From Egicoccus sp. AB-alg6-2 (GTDB lineage: Bacteria > Actinomycetota > Nitriliruptoria > Nitriliruptorales > Nitriliruptoraceae): a stretch of 64,000 bases of DNA. The position numbers and the translations under genes are program-made. Location of the stretch: NCBI RefSeq assembly GCF_041821025.1, contig NZ_JBGUAY010000007.1, positions 124,001 to 188,000 on the forward strand, given 5' to 3'. Shown in pieces: positions 34,879 through 43,139 of the stretch. Below the pieces are notes generated by a model that made no database searches, was not told where the DNA came from, and was given only the letters and a program-made list of their open reading frames with translations. Every line of letters starts with the position of its first letter. Within the stretch, counting starts at the first letter, position 1.

Positions 34879-35847
34879 TCACGGGTGCAGCAGCAGCTTG
34901 CCGGCCGTGTTCCCCGACTCGAGGTCGATGTGGGCCTGCTGGACGTCGTCGAGGGGGTAGCGGTCGTGGATGTGCACCTCGAGCTGTTCCTGGGCCACCA
35001 GCTCGAAGAGCGCGTTCGCCCGCCACTCGAGGCTGTCCGGCGTGTCGACGTAGTCCTTCAGCGTCGGCCGGGTCAGGAACAGCGATCCCTTGGGATTGAG
35101 GATCTGCGGGTCGATCGGGGGCACGGGGCCGGACGAGGCGCCGTAGAGCACCATCATCCCGCGCGGTCGCAGCGAGTCCAGCGAGGCTTCGAACGTGTCG
35201 GCCCCCACCGAGTCGTAGACCACGTCGACCCCGACGCCGTTGGTGAGCTCGCGGACGGTGGCGGCGATGTCGACGTCGCGGTAGCGGATGACCTCGTCGG
35301 CGCCGAGACGCCGGACCTCGGCCTCCTTCTCGTCGGTCGACGTGCACGCGAGCACCCGGGCGCCACGCCGCTTGGCGAGCTGCAGCAGCAGCCGGCCCAC
35401 GCCCCCCGCCGCCGCGTACATCAGCGCGGTGTGGTCGCTGCCGAGCGTGAAGGTCGAACTGGTCAGGTAGTGGGCGGTGAGGCCCTGCAGCATCAGCGCC
35501 GCGGCCGTGTCGAGGTCGACCCGCTCCGGCACGGGGACCGTCCGCTCGGCGGCGACCGTCGCCAGCTGGGCGTACGAGCCGAGCTGGTCGGTCCATGCCA
35601 CCCGGTCGCCTTCGCGGCGGTTGGTGACCCCCTCGCCGACCGCACGGACGATGCCGGCGCCCTCGAGCCCGAGACCGCTCGGCAGGTCGAGGGCGTACAC
35701 GCCGGTGCGCTGGTAGGTGTCGATGAAGTTCACCCCGGCCACCGCCACCTCGACCAGCAGCTGGCCCGGACCCGGCGTCGGCTCCTCCACGTCCTGCAAC
35801 CGCAGGACCTCGGGACCGCCGAACTCCTCGAACGTGACCGCGCGCAC
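34879..35847 (-). CDS. Zinc-less MDR quinone oxidoreductase (second copy)
   Basis: 322 residues. NADPH:quinone oxidoreductase: FEEFGGPEVLRLQDVEEP, GVNFIDTYQRTGVY, GLGLEGAGIV, AAAGGVGRLLLQLAK, VVYDSVGADTFEASL, and C-terminal AGKLLLHP. Closer to the Qor/zeta-crystallin consensus than the copy at 32683. GTG 35847 has AGGGAGA upstream. First gene of the operon running down to DUF2332. Confidence 0.9.
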   Translation of the reverse strand: MRAVTFEEFGGPEVLRLQDVEEPTPGPGQLLVEVAVAGVNFIDTYQRTGVYALDLPSGLGLEGAGIVRAVGEGVTNRREGDRVAWTDQLGSYAQLATVAAERTVPVPERVDLDTAAALMLQGLTAHYLTSSTFTLGSDHTALMYAAAGGVGRLLLQLAKRRGARVLACTSTDEKEAEVRRLGADEVIRYRDVDIAATVRELTNGVGVDVVYDSVGADTFEASLDSLRPRGMMVLYGASSGPVPPIDPQILNPKGSLFLTRPTLKDYVDTPDSLEWRANALFELVAQEQLEVHIHDRYPLDDVQQAHIDLESGNTAGKLLLHP

Positions 35848-35883
35848 TTCGACTCTCCCTGATCGGGGCGGGGGACGCCCAGC

Positions 35884-35889
35884 ACGGTA
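35884..35889 (-). promoter_or_regulatory. Putative -10 element for the quinone oxidoreductase operon
   Basis: TACCGT on the minus strand, 36 nt before GTG 35847. Faces the mgsA -10 element across about 43 nt. Confidence 0.35.
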
Positions 35890-35932
35890 GTCCGCCTCGG
35901 CGCGGCGGGCCGGCGAGGCGCCCGGCGACGTG

Positions 35933-35938
35933 TACGGT
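35933..35938 (+). promoter_or_regulatory. Putative -10 element for mgsA
   Basis: TACGGT on the plus strand, 27 nt before the mgsA TTG start. No clear -35. Confidence 0.35.
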
Positions 35939-35965
35939 GCCGCCGCCCGGACAGGAGACCCCTCG

Positions 35966-36382
35966 TTGGCGACGGTGCAGCCCGATGCCGCGCTCGCGCT
36001 GATCGCCCACGACGCGCGCAAGAACGACCTGGTCGCGTTCGCCGAGCGTCGCCGGGCGGATCTGGCCCGGTTCCCCCTGCTGGCCACCGGCACGACCGGC
36101 GGGCGCATCGCCGACGCGACCGGCCTCGAGGTCGAACGCGTGGAGTCCGGCCCGGTCGGGGGAGACGTGCAGATCGGGGCACGGCTGGTGGTCGGCGGTG
36201 TCCTCGGCGTGCTCTTCCTGCGCGATCCCATGACGGCGCATCCCCACGAACCCGACATCCAGGCGCTGCTCAAGCTGTGCGACATCCACGGCGTCCCGCT
36301 GGCAACCAACCTCGTCACGGCCGAGCTCGTGCTCGACGCCCTGGTAGATCGCGACGACGCGCAGCGGGGCACAGGCCCGTGA
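35966..36382 (+). CDS. mgsA: Methylglyoxal synthase
   Basis: 138 residues. Converts dihydroxyacetone phosphate to methylglyoxal plus phosphate, a bypass of lower glycolysis. Seen: [12 protein letters not shown] with the catalytic Asp region, ATGTTGGRI phosphate-binding loop, [27 protein letters not shown], and [13 protein letters not shown] 35966 has AGGAGA 8 nt upstream; GTG 35975 is an alternative. Slightly shorter than the E. coli enzyme (152). Its stop overlaps the next start (GTGA). Confidence 0.93.
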   Translation: MATVQPDAALALIAHDARKNDLVAFAERRRADLARFPLLATGTTGGRIADATGLEVERVESGPVGGDVQIGARLVVGGVLGVLFLRDPMTAHPHEPDIQALLKLCDIHGVPLATNLVTAELVLDALVDRDDAQRGTGP

Positions 36383-37340
36383 GGGCCGGTTCCGGTCCCG
36401 GCCACGATCTCGTCGCGGGTCCGCTCGTGGGTGACGCCGTCGTGGTGGGCACGGTGGCTGCTCGGCCCGTCGTGCTGGACGTCTGGGTCGGCGGACCGGA
36501 GGCCGACGAGGCGGCGGGGACCGTGCTGCTGGTGGCAGGGCTCGGTATGCAGCGCACGGCCTGGACCCCGCAGTTCCTCGACGGCCTGCACGCCGCCGGC
36601 TACCGCACCATCGCGGCCGACAACCGCGACAGCGGTCGCTCCAGCGTGCTGCCCGGCACGGTGCTGGAGCTGCCGCGTGCGCCGGACGGCTGGCCCATGC
36701 CGCCCTACGGCCTGGCCGACCTCGCCAGCGACCTCGTCGCCTTCTCGACCGGTACGGGGTCGCGCAAGTGCACGTGGTCGGCCTGTCGATGGGCGGCATG
36801 GTCGCCCAGCACCTCGCCTTCGGCCACGGTGCCCGGGTCGCCACGCTCACCTCCATCATGTCGACGACCGGGGGTCACGGCGTCGGACGCACGCACCCAC
36901 AGGCGAGGTGGGTGCTGACCACGCCGACCCCCGTCCGGGACCGCGACGACTACCTCGACCATGTCGTGGCCGTTGCGACGACGATCGGCACCCCGGACCG
37001 GGTCGACGCCGCGGCGCGGGCCCGGGCCGCCGTGAGCTGGGACCGGGGCGTGCACCCGCACGGCACGGCCCGGCAGCTCCTGGCGATCCGCGCCGACGGC
37101 GACCGCACCGCCCGACTGGCCGCCGTCCAGCTGCCGACCCTGGTGGTGCACGGCGACCGCGATCCACTCATCGACGTCTCCGGCGGCGAGGCCACCGCCC
37201 GAGCGGTGGCGGGTGCCCGGCTCGAGGTGGTGGCGGGAATGGGACACGACCTTCCACCCGTGCACGTCGACGGTGAGGTGGTGCCGGCGCTGCTGGCGCA
37301 TCTGTGGGCACATCCCGCACCCGCCGCGGCCTCCCGGTGA
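36379..37340 (+). pseudogene. Alpha/beta hydrolase interrupted by a frameshift
   Basis: Two reading frames together encode one alpha/beta hydrolase of about 320 residues. The first (from GTG 36379, overlapping the mgsA stop) runs through LLVAGLGMQRTAW, AADNRDSGRSS and YGLADLASDLVAF. The second continues as LDRYGVAQVHVVGLSMGGMVAQ with the Ser nucleophile, VVHGDRDPLI and the terminal GMGHDLP. The join needs one extra base at about 36744-36745. Both halves are intact elsewhere, so this is a recent single-base deletion or a sequence error. Confidence 0.8.
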
Positions 37341-37392
37341 AGCACGCCGGGCGGGGGGCGGATCCGGTTGGTGGGCCGTGACCGACCTGCCG

Positions 37393-37398
37393 TAGCCT
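37393..37398 (+). promoter_or_regulatory. Putative -10 element for the MoxR operon
   Basis: TAGCCT (TAnnnT), 65 nt before the MoxR start. No clear -35. Confidence 0.3.
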
Positions 37399-37463
37399 GC
37401 GGGGCGATCGCCTGCTTCCGCCGGCCCTGGTGGCCGGCTCCTCCCGCCGTAGCGAATGGCCCC

Positions 37464-38375
37464 GTGGTGCCCACCTCCCCGAGCGAGTTCAGCGGCGTCG
37501 TCGACGTCCGCGAGCGGTTGTCGGCCGTCGGCTACCTGCCGGACGACGCGATCGAGACCGTGACCTACCTGGCCGAGCGGCTGCGCAAGCCGGTGCTGGT
37601 CGAAGGCCCGGCCGGCGTCGGCAAGACCGAGCTCGCCAAGGCGGTGGCCGAGGCGCGCGGCGCCGAGCTGATCCGCCTGCAGTGCTACGAGGGCCTCGAC
37701 GAGGCCAAGGCGCTGTACGAGTGGAACTACAAGAAGCAGCTGCTGCGGATCACCCACGCGCGCGGCGGCGACGGCGGGAACGGCAGCGCGAGTTGGGACG
37801 CCGTCGAGGACGACCTGTTCGGCGAGGACTACCTGCTGGAGCGCCCGCTGCTGCGTGCGCTCCGCCATCCCGGTGACGTCGTGCTCCTGATCGACGAGGT
37901 CGACAAGGTCGACTTCGAGTTCGAGGCCCTCCTGCTCGAGATCCTCTCGGACTTCCAGGTCACGATTCCCGAACTCGGGACGGTGAAGGGCACGCGACAC
38001 CCCTTCGTGGTGCTCACGTCCAACAACACCCGCGAGCTGTCCGAAGCGCTCAAGCGGCGCTGTCTCTACCTCCACCTCGACTACCCGTCGGTCGAGCGCG
38101 AGAAGCAGATCGTGCTCTCCCGCGTACCCGAGGCACCCGAGCACCTCGCGGACCAGCTCGTCCGGATCGTCCGGAGCCTGCGACAGCTCGAGCTGAAGAA
38201 GCCGCCGTCGATCTCCGAGACCCTCGACTGGGCCCGCACCCTGCTCGAGCTCGGCTTCGACACCGTCGACGAGCCCGTCGCACGCAGCACCATGAACGTG
38301 CTGCTCAAGTACCAGCAGGACGTCGAGAAGGCCGTCGGGCACCTGCGCCTGCCGCCACGTCCCGAGATGAACTGA
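37464..38375 (+). CDS. MoxR-type AAA+ ATPase
   Basis: 303 residues. Walker A GPAGVGKTE starts at residue 48, Walker B is VVLLIDEVDKVD, sensor-1 VVLTSNNTRELS, and the arginine finger lies in LKRRC. MoxR ATPases are chaperones that work with von Willebrand A proteins encoded nearby to assemble or insert cofactors into enzymes. The VWA partner is two genes downstream (39833). GTG 37464 or 37467; no strong ribosome-binding site. Confidence 0.88.
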   Translation: MVPTSPSEFSGVVDVRERLSAVGYLPDDAIETVTYLAERLRKPVLVEGPAGVGKTELAKAVAEARGAELIRLQCYEGLDEAKALYEWNYKKQLLRITHARGGDGGNGSASWDAVEDDLFGEDYLLERPLLRALRHPGDVVLLIDEVDKVDFEFEALLLEILSDFQVTIPELGTVKGTRHPFVVLTSNNTRELSEALKRRCLYLHLDYPSVEREKQIVLSRVPEAPEHLADQLVRIVRSLRQLELKKPPSISETLDWARTLLELGFDTVDEPVARSTMNVLLKYQQDVEKAVGHLRLPPRPEMN

Positions 38376-38388
38376 GGGCGCGCGCCAG

Positions 38389-39807
38389 GTGACTGACTCC
38401 CCGGTTCCCCCGGACCTCGACCCGGTCCGCGGCCACAGCGACGACCCGCTGTCCGCCGACCGGCGCGTGCTGGTCATCGGGGCCGTCTCCATGGTGGTCC
38501 TGATGCTCGTCGGGGCGGTCACCGCGGCCTTCTTCACGCGTTCGGCCTGCGGGCGCATCGGCCCCGACCCCGTGTTGCCCCGCGCCGCCGGCGAGGACGT
38601 CGACCGTGTGCTCGCAGAAGCGCTCCCGGACCTGTTCGACGACGAGCGGCTGGCGCTGACCGAGTACCTGCGTGGTCCGCTCGCCGACCGGCTCGGCCCG
38701 CTCGCCGGTGCGCTCGACGTGTCAGGTGCGGAGGGCCTCTCGCCGGCCGGGGGTCCGGGGTCCGGGCTCGTGGCGGCGACCGGCGCCACCACCACCGTGT
38801 TCGGCGTCCCCGCAGCCGACGTCCGCGCGACGGCCGACGTCGGGGACGGAACGGTCGTCGGCGACGGCGCGACCCTCTACTCGCTCGCCCTGACCAATCC
38901 CGGCACCGGTCAGACCGACGCGGTCATGCCGTTGGACGTGCGTCTCGAGGGTGGCGACTGTTTCGACACCGCCACCGTCGCCACCCCCTTCGCCTTCCTG
39001 CTCGCCGCCGGTGAGGGGCAGTTGCTGCTGTTCCGGGTCGAGGAGGACGGCGACGTCCCGACGGTCGAACTCCGGGACGCACAGCAGGGCCAGGTCTGGA
39101 TCGCCGATCTCGACACACCGGCGATCCCACCCGGCGTCAGCGGCGCGCGCCTCGACGGGGCCATGGGCCTCGACCTCGTCGTCGTCGGCCGGCGGGCCAC
39201 CCTCGACGACACCGCGCCGATCCTGAGCGCCTTCACGCGCGACGGCGGCCAGCTCCGTTGGAGCGTCGAACTCGACGCGGTGGCCGAGGTCGCGCCCGAC
39301 GGCGACACCCCCGTGTGGGCGGAGGTGGTCGCCGTCGGCGGCGACACGGTGCTGGTGTCACTCTCGCGCGACGACGACCGCGGCCGATCGACCCTGGTCG
39401 CCATGGACGCCGCGGACGGCGCCATGCGCTGGGCCACCGACGTGCACGGTTCCGTGCCCGTCGCCGCGCACGTCGACGCCGACGCGGTCACGGTGTTGCT
39501 CGACCGCGGCGACCACATCGACGTGGTGATTCGCGAGGCCGACGACGGCAGCGACCGCGGCAGCGCCGGACAGCCCGATCCCGACGGCAGCGGCTTCGAC
39601 GGTCGGGGCGCCGTGGTCCCCGGCGGCGAAGAGGTACTGGCAACCGTGGGGCGTGGCCTGGTCGTCGCGGGGGCCGACGAGCTGACGCTGCTGGCCCACG
39701 ACGTCGAGCCGGCACTGCTCGTCGACGCCGTCGTCGTCGACGGGGCCACGGTCCTGCTCGTGGCCAGTGGTGACGGTGCGGCTGCCGTGGTGTTCGCCGC
39801 TCCGTAG
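38389..39807 (+). CDS. Membrane-anchored beta-propeller-like protein
   Basis: 472 residues, very acidic. One membrane helix (about 27-49), so most of the protein is extracytoplasmic. The second half (about 205-472) has repeats such as GQVWIADLD, GQLRWSVELD and GAMRWATDV that resemble PQQ-type propeller blades. No known family is recognised. It sits 13 nt after MoxR and ends just before the VWA gene, and its stop codon is part of that gene's putative -10. It may be the client or sensor of the MoxR-VWA pair (inference). Confidence 0.6.
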   Translation: MTDSPVPPDLDPVRGHSDDPLSADRRVLVIGAVSMVVLMLVGAVTAAFFTRSACGRIGPDPVLPRAAGEDVDRVLAEALPDLFDDERLALTEYLRGPLADRLGPLAGALDVSGAEGLSPAGGPGSGLVAATGATTTVFGVPAADVRATADVGDGTVVGDGATLYSLALTNPGTGQTDAVMPLDVRLEGGDCFDTATVATPFAFLLAAGEGQLLLFRVEEDGDVPTVELRDAQQGQVWIADLDTPAIPPGVSGARLDGAMGLDLVVVGRRATLDDTAPILSAFTRDGGQLRWSVELDAVAEVAPDGDTPVWAEVVAVGGDTVLVSLSRDDDRGRSTLVAMDAADGAMRWATDVHGSVPVAAHVDADAVTVLLDRGDHIDVVIREADDGSDRGSAGQPDPDGSGFDGRGAVVPGGEEVLATVGRGLVVAGADELTLLAHDVEPALLVDAVVVDGATVLLVASGDGAAAVVFAAP

Positions 39808-39810
39808 GCT
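39805..39810 (+). promoter_or_regulatory. Putative -10 element for the VWA gene
   Basis: TAGGCT, containing the stop codon of the preceding gene, 22 nt before GTG 39833. The same hexamer precedes degV and holA. Confidence 0.35.
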
Positions 39811-39832
39811 GGACACGGACCGGGAGGCAGTC

Positions 39833-41248
39833 GTGGACGAGCGTGTCGCACACGTGTTGGCCGAGGGCCCGCCGCCGCTCAACGGCTTCCTCCAGCGGGT
39901 GCTGGACTTCGTGCAGGCGCTGCGCCGTGCCGGCGTCGGCCCCACGCAGTCCGAGGCGATCGACGCGGTGCGGACCCTGCCCCATCTCGACCTGCTCGAA
40001 CGCACCCAGCTACGTGAGGCGCTGGCCGCCGTGACGGTCACCTCCCAGACCCAGCGACGCGCCTTCGACGACCTGTTCGAGCTGTACTTCCCGGCACGGA
40101 AGGCGGCCGCGGACGACACCCCGCCGGTCACCGACGAACCGGCCGACGAGACCGATCCCGACGACTACCTCCAGGACCTGCTCGACGAACTGATGGAGGG
40201 CGGCGACGAGGCGGTCCGGCGCATGGCCCGTCTCGCCGTCGACCAGTTCGGCAGGGTCGAGGGGCGGGACGGCGGCGTGTCCTACTTCCAGTACAAGGTG
40301 TTCCGCGCCGTCGACCTGCAACAGCTCCTGCGGGACATGCTCGGCCGTGCCGTCGACGACGAAGGCCAACTCACCCCCCTGCAGGAGCGGCTGTACCGGG
40401 ACGAGTTCGAGGCCAGGCTGCGCACCTTCCAGCAGGAGGTCGAAGCCGAGATCCGGCGTCGTGCGGCCGCCCAACGCGGCCTCGACCAGGTTGCCGACCG
40501 CATGACGCGTCCGCCCGTCGAGGAACTCGACTTCTTCCACCTCTCCGCCGAGGACCAGGCCCAGCTCCGGGCCCAGATCCGGCCGCTCGCGCGCAAGCTG
40601 GCCACCCGCGTGTCGGTGAAGCGGCGGCACGGCAAGGATGGCCGGCTCGACGTGCGGCGCACGGTGCGCCAGTCGCTGGCCACCGGCGGGGTGCCGTTCG
40701 ACCCGAAGTTCAAGCCGCGCCGGCCCCACAAGCCGGAGCTGTTCCTCATCTGCGACGTCTCCGGATCGGTGGCCTCGTTCGCCCGGTTCACCCTGATGTT
40801 CGTCCACGCGCTGCAGGAACAGTTCAGCAAGGTGCGCTCGTTCGCGTTCATCGACACCCTCGACGAGGTCACCGCCCTGTTCGAACAGGGCGACGCCGCA
40901 GACGCGATGCGGCGGATGATGTCCGAGGCCGAACTGGTCTGGCTCGACGGGCACTCCGACTACGGCCACTCCCTCGAGCGCTTCCACGCCGAGTACGCCC
41001 GCGACCTCACCCCCCGCTCCACCGTCATCATCCTCGGCGACGCGCGCAACAACTACCGCCAGGCCAATGCCTGGGTGCTGCAGGATCTCGCCCGGCGGGC
41101 TCGCCGCCTGTACTGGCTCAATCCCGAACCGATCCAGTTCTGGGACACCGGCGACTCGATCTCCTCGTCGTACGCGCGCTTCGTCGAGGACATGGTGGAG
41201 GTGCGCAACCTCAAGCAGCTGGCCGCGTTCGTCGAGCGGATCGCCTAG
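39833..41248 (+). CDS. CoxE-type von Willebrand A protein
   Basis: 471 residues. The VWA domain is C-terminal, with MIDAS DVSGS at 308-312 and GDARNN plus the closing YWLNPEP motif. The N-terminal region (about 1-290) is helical with FLQRVLDFVQALRRAGV and a Lys/Arg-rich stretch, typical of CoxE-like proteins. Partner of MoxR ATPases in enzyme maturation; the client is unknown. GTG 39833 with GGGAGG upstream. Confidence 0.85.
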   Translation: MDERVAHVLAEGPPPLNGFLQRVLDFVQALRRAGVGPTQSEAIDAVRTLPHLDLLERTQLREALAAVTVTSQTQRRAFDDLFELYFPARKAAADDTPPVTDEPADETDPDDYLQDLLDELMEGGDEAVRRMARLAVDQFGRVEGRDGGVSYFQYKVFRAVDLQQLLRDMLGRAVDDEGQLTPLQERLYRDEFEARLRTFQQEVEAEIRRRAAAQRGLDQVADRMTRPPVEELDFFHLSAEDQAQLRAQIRPLARKLATRVSVKRRHGKDGRLDVRRTVRQSLATGGVPFDPKFKPRRPHKPELFLICDVSGSVASFARFTLMFVHALQEQFSKVRSFAFIDTLDEVTALFEQGDAADAMRRMMSEAELVWLDGHSDYGHSLERFHAEYARDLTPRSTVIILGDARNNYRQANAWVLQDLARRARRLYWLNPEPIQFWDTGDSISSSYARFVEDMVEVRNLKQLAAFVERIA

Positions 41249-41318
41249 CTCGTCGGCGGGGAACCGGGGTCGGGTCGCCGACGTCCCACGGGGGACGGGC
41301 CCGTGGAGGTGTGTTGCC

Positions 41319-41957
41319 GTGGTGACGGTTCGGTGGGCGGTGCTGGCGGTGGGAGTCGCGCTGGTCGTGCTGGTTGCGGCGAGCCCTGCGACGGCGCTGT
41401 CGTGTGTGGGGCACGAGGATGCGTCGGCGGCGGCGATCCTGGCGGGGGAGGAGCGCTTGGGAACGCTGCGTGACTTCGACGAGGACTACCGCGGGGCGGT
41501 GCTCGGCACGGTCACCGACGTCGACACCGACGAGCGCGAGGGCAGCGCGACCCACGGAGCCACGACCGTCCATCTCGAGGTGCACGCGACCTACGGCGAC
41601 GTCGGGGCCGAGTCGGTTCGGATCGAGATGTCCGACCCCGGGTGGATGTCGGGCTATCCCTTCGAGGTCGGCACGACCTACTTCGTCCCGATCCGGCACG
41701 AGCCGAACGCGATCATGGGCTGCGAACCGATCACCCCGGTCGCGCCCGACGAGGTCGACGGGCTGGTGGCACAGCTGGACGAACCGGCACCCGGCGTCGT
41801 GCTCACGGTCGGGTCGGAGCGCATCAGTGTGGTGCCGGCGGCTTCCGGGGAGGGCGACGACGGCGGCCTGCATCCGCCGGCGTGGCTGTGGGTCGCGCTC
41901 GCCGGCGTGCTCGTCGCGGGGGCCGTCGCCGTCACCGCCATCGTGGGACGCGACTGA
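41319..41957 (+). CDS. Secreted or membrane-anchored protein of unknown function
   Basis: 212 residues. N-terminal signal peptide (hydrophobic about 6-26, ending ATALSC), an exported domain with two Cys (ALSCVGHED and IMGCEPITP) that may form a disulfide, and a C-terminal membrane helix (about 183-206) followed by GRD. Type I topology. The core VLGTVTDVDTDEREG...VHLEV resembles short beta domains seen in actinobacterial surface proteins; no named family recognised. GTG 41319 has GGAGGT 8 nt upstream. Confidence 0.65.
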   Translation: MVTVRWAVLAVGVALVVLVAASPATALSCVGHEDASAAAILAGEERLGTLRDFDEDYRGAVLGTVTDVDTDEREGSATHGATTVHLEVHATYGDVGAESVRIEMSDPGWMSGYPFEVGTTYFVPIRHEPNAIMGCEPITPVAPDEVDGLVAQLDEPAPGVVLTVGSERISVVPAASGEGDDGGLHPPAWLWVALAGVLVAGAVAVTAIVGRD

Positions 41958-42001
41958 GTGATCGGCTCGCGGCTCGGCACCGGCCAGCGACCCCCACGCG
42001 A

Positions 42002-42007
42002 TAGCGT
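42002..42007 (+). promoter_or_regulatory. Putative -10 element for the tryptophan dioxygenase gene
   Basis: TAGCGT, 38 nt before GTG 42046. No clear -35. Confidence 0.3.
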
Positions 42008-42045
42008 CGCGATCCGGATCCTCGTCCAGCGGGAGAGTCGGATCG

Positions 42046-43137
42046 GTGCGCTACTACTGGGACTACCTCGGACTCGATGACCTGCTCGGCGCGCAGCGGC
42101 TCGCGTCGATCGAGGACGGCGGAGCCCCGGCGCACGACGAGATGTTGTTCATCGTCACCCACCAGGCCTTCGAGCTGTGGTTCAAGCAGATCCTGTGGGA
42201 ACTCGACGCGGTCGTCGACACGCTGGCCGCCGCGCCCGTCGACGAACGCGAGATGGGGCAGGTGCTCCACCGCCTCGAGCGCATCAAGGAGATCCAGCCG
42301 CTGCTCGTCCAGCAGTTCGCGGTCCTCGAGACGATGACACCGCTGGACTTCCTGGACTTCCGCGACCTGCTCATCCCCGCCAGCGGGTTCCAGTCGCTGC
42401 AGTTCCGCCTCGTCGAGAACCGCCTCGGCCTCGACCCGGCCAAGCGGATGAAGATCCAGGGATCCCACTACACGTCGCGCCTGTCGCGCGAACACGCCGA
42501 GCGGGTCGCCGCCTCCGAATCCGAGCCGACCCTGCTGGGTGCCCTGGACGCCTGGTTGGCCCGCACCCCGTTCCTGCGCTTCGGCGACTTCGACTTCTGG
42601 TCCGCCTACCGCGACGCGGTCACGGCCATGATCGAACGTGACCGCGCCCTGATCGCCTCCAACGCCAGCCTGGACGAGGTGAGCCGCCAACAGCAGCTGG
42701 ACGCCTTCGAGACCACGGTCGAGACCTTCGCGACCCTGTTCGACCGCGATCGCTGGGAGGAACTGCGCGCCCAGGGCAAGCGCCGCCTGTCGCACGAGGC
42801 CTTCCTGGCGGCCCTGCTCATCTCGCTCTACCGCGACGAGCCCGCCTTCCACACCCCCCACCGGCTGCTGCGCACCCTGGTCGACCTCGACATCGGCTTC
42901 AACGCGTTCCGCAACGCCCATGCCCAGCTCGTCCACCGCACCATCGGGGGACGCATCGGCACGGGCGGAACCTCCGGACACGAGTACCTCGAGGCGGCCG
43001 CGCGTCGCCACCGGGTCTTCACCGACCTGTTCGACCTCGCCACCTACTCGGTGCCGCGTGACGAGCTGCCGGCGCTGCCGGGCGACGTACGGGAGCAGCT
43101 GCGGTTCCGGTTCCAAGCCGCCACCGGGAACGGTTGA
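42046..43137 (+). CDS. kynA: Tryptophan 2,3-dioxygenase
   Basis: 363 residues. Heme enzyme that opens tryptophan to N-formylkynurenine. Seen: HDEMLFIVTHQAFELWFKQI at the N-terminal substrate site, PASGFQSLQFR, the FRNAHAQLVHRTIG segment carrying the candidate heme-ligand His, and IGTGGTSGHEYL. Longer than the ~280-300-residue proteobacterial enzymes, nearer the eukaryotic length. No other kynurenine-pathway gene is in the window. nadD follows 2 nt later. GTG 42046 with GGGAGAG upstream. Confidence 0.93.
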   Translation: MRYYWDYLGLDDLLGAQRLASIEDGGAPAHDEMLFIVTHQAFELWFKQILWELDAVVDTLAAAPVDEREMGQVLHRLERIKEIQPLLVQQFAVLETMTPLDFLDFRDLLIPASGFQSLQFRLVENRLGLDPAKRMKIQGSHYTSRLSREHAERVAASESEPTLLGALDAWLARTPFLRFGDFDFWSAYRDAVTAMIERDRALIASNASLDEVSRQQQLDAFETTVETFATLFDRDRWEELRAQGKRRLSHEAFLAALLISLYRDEPAFHTPHRLLRTLVDLDIGFNAFRNAHAQLVHRTIGGRIGTGGTSGHEYLEAAARRHRVFTDLFDLATYSVPRDELPALPGDVREQLRFRFQAATGNG

Positions 43138-43139
43138 GC

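Noticed and set aside
36730-36770. Programmed -1 frameshift in the alpha/beta hydrolase
   Set aside because: No X-XXY-YYZ slippery sequence or strong downstream hairpin is seen at the join; a simple one-base loss explains it.
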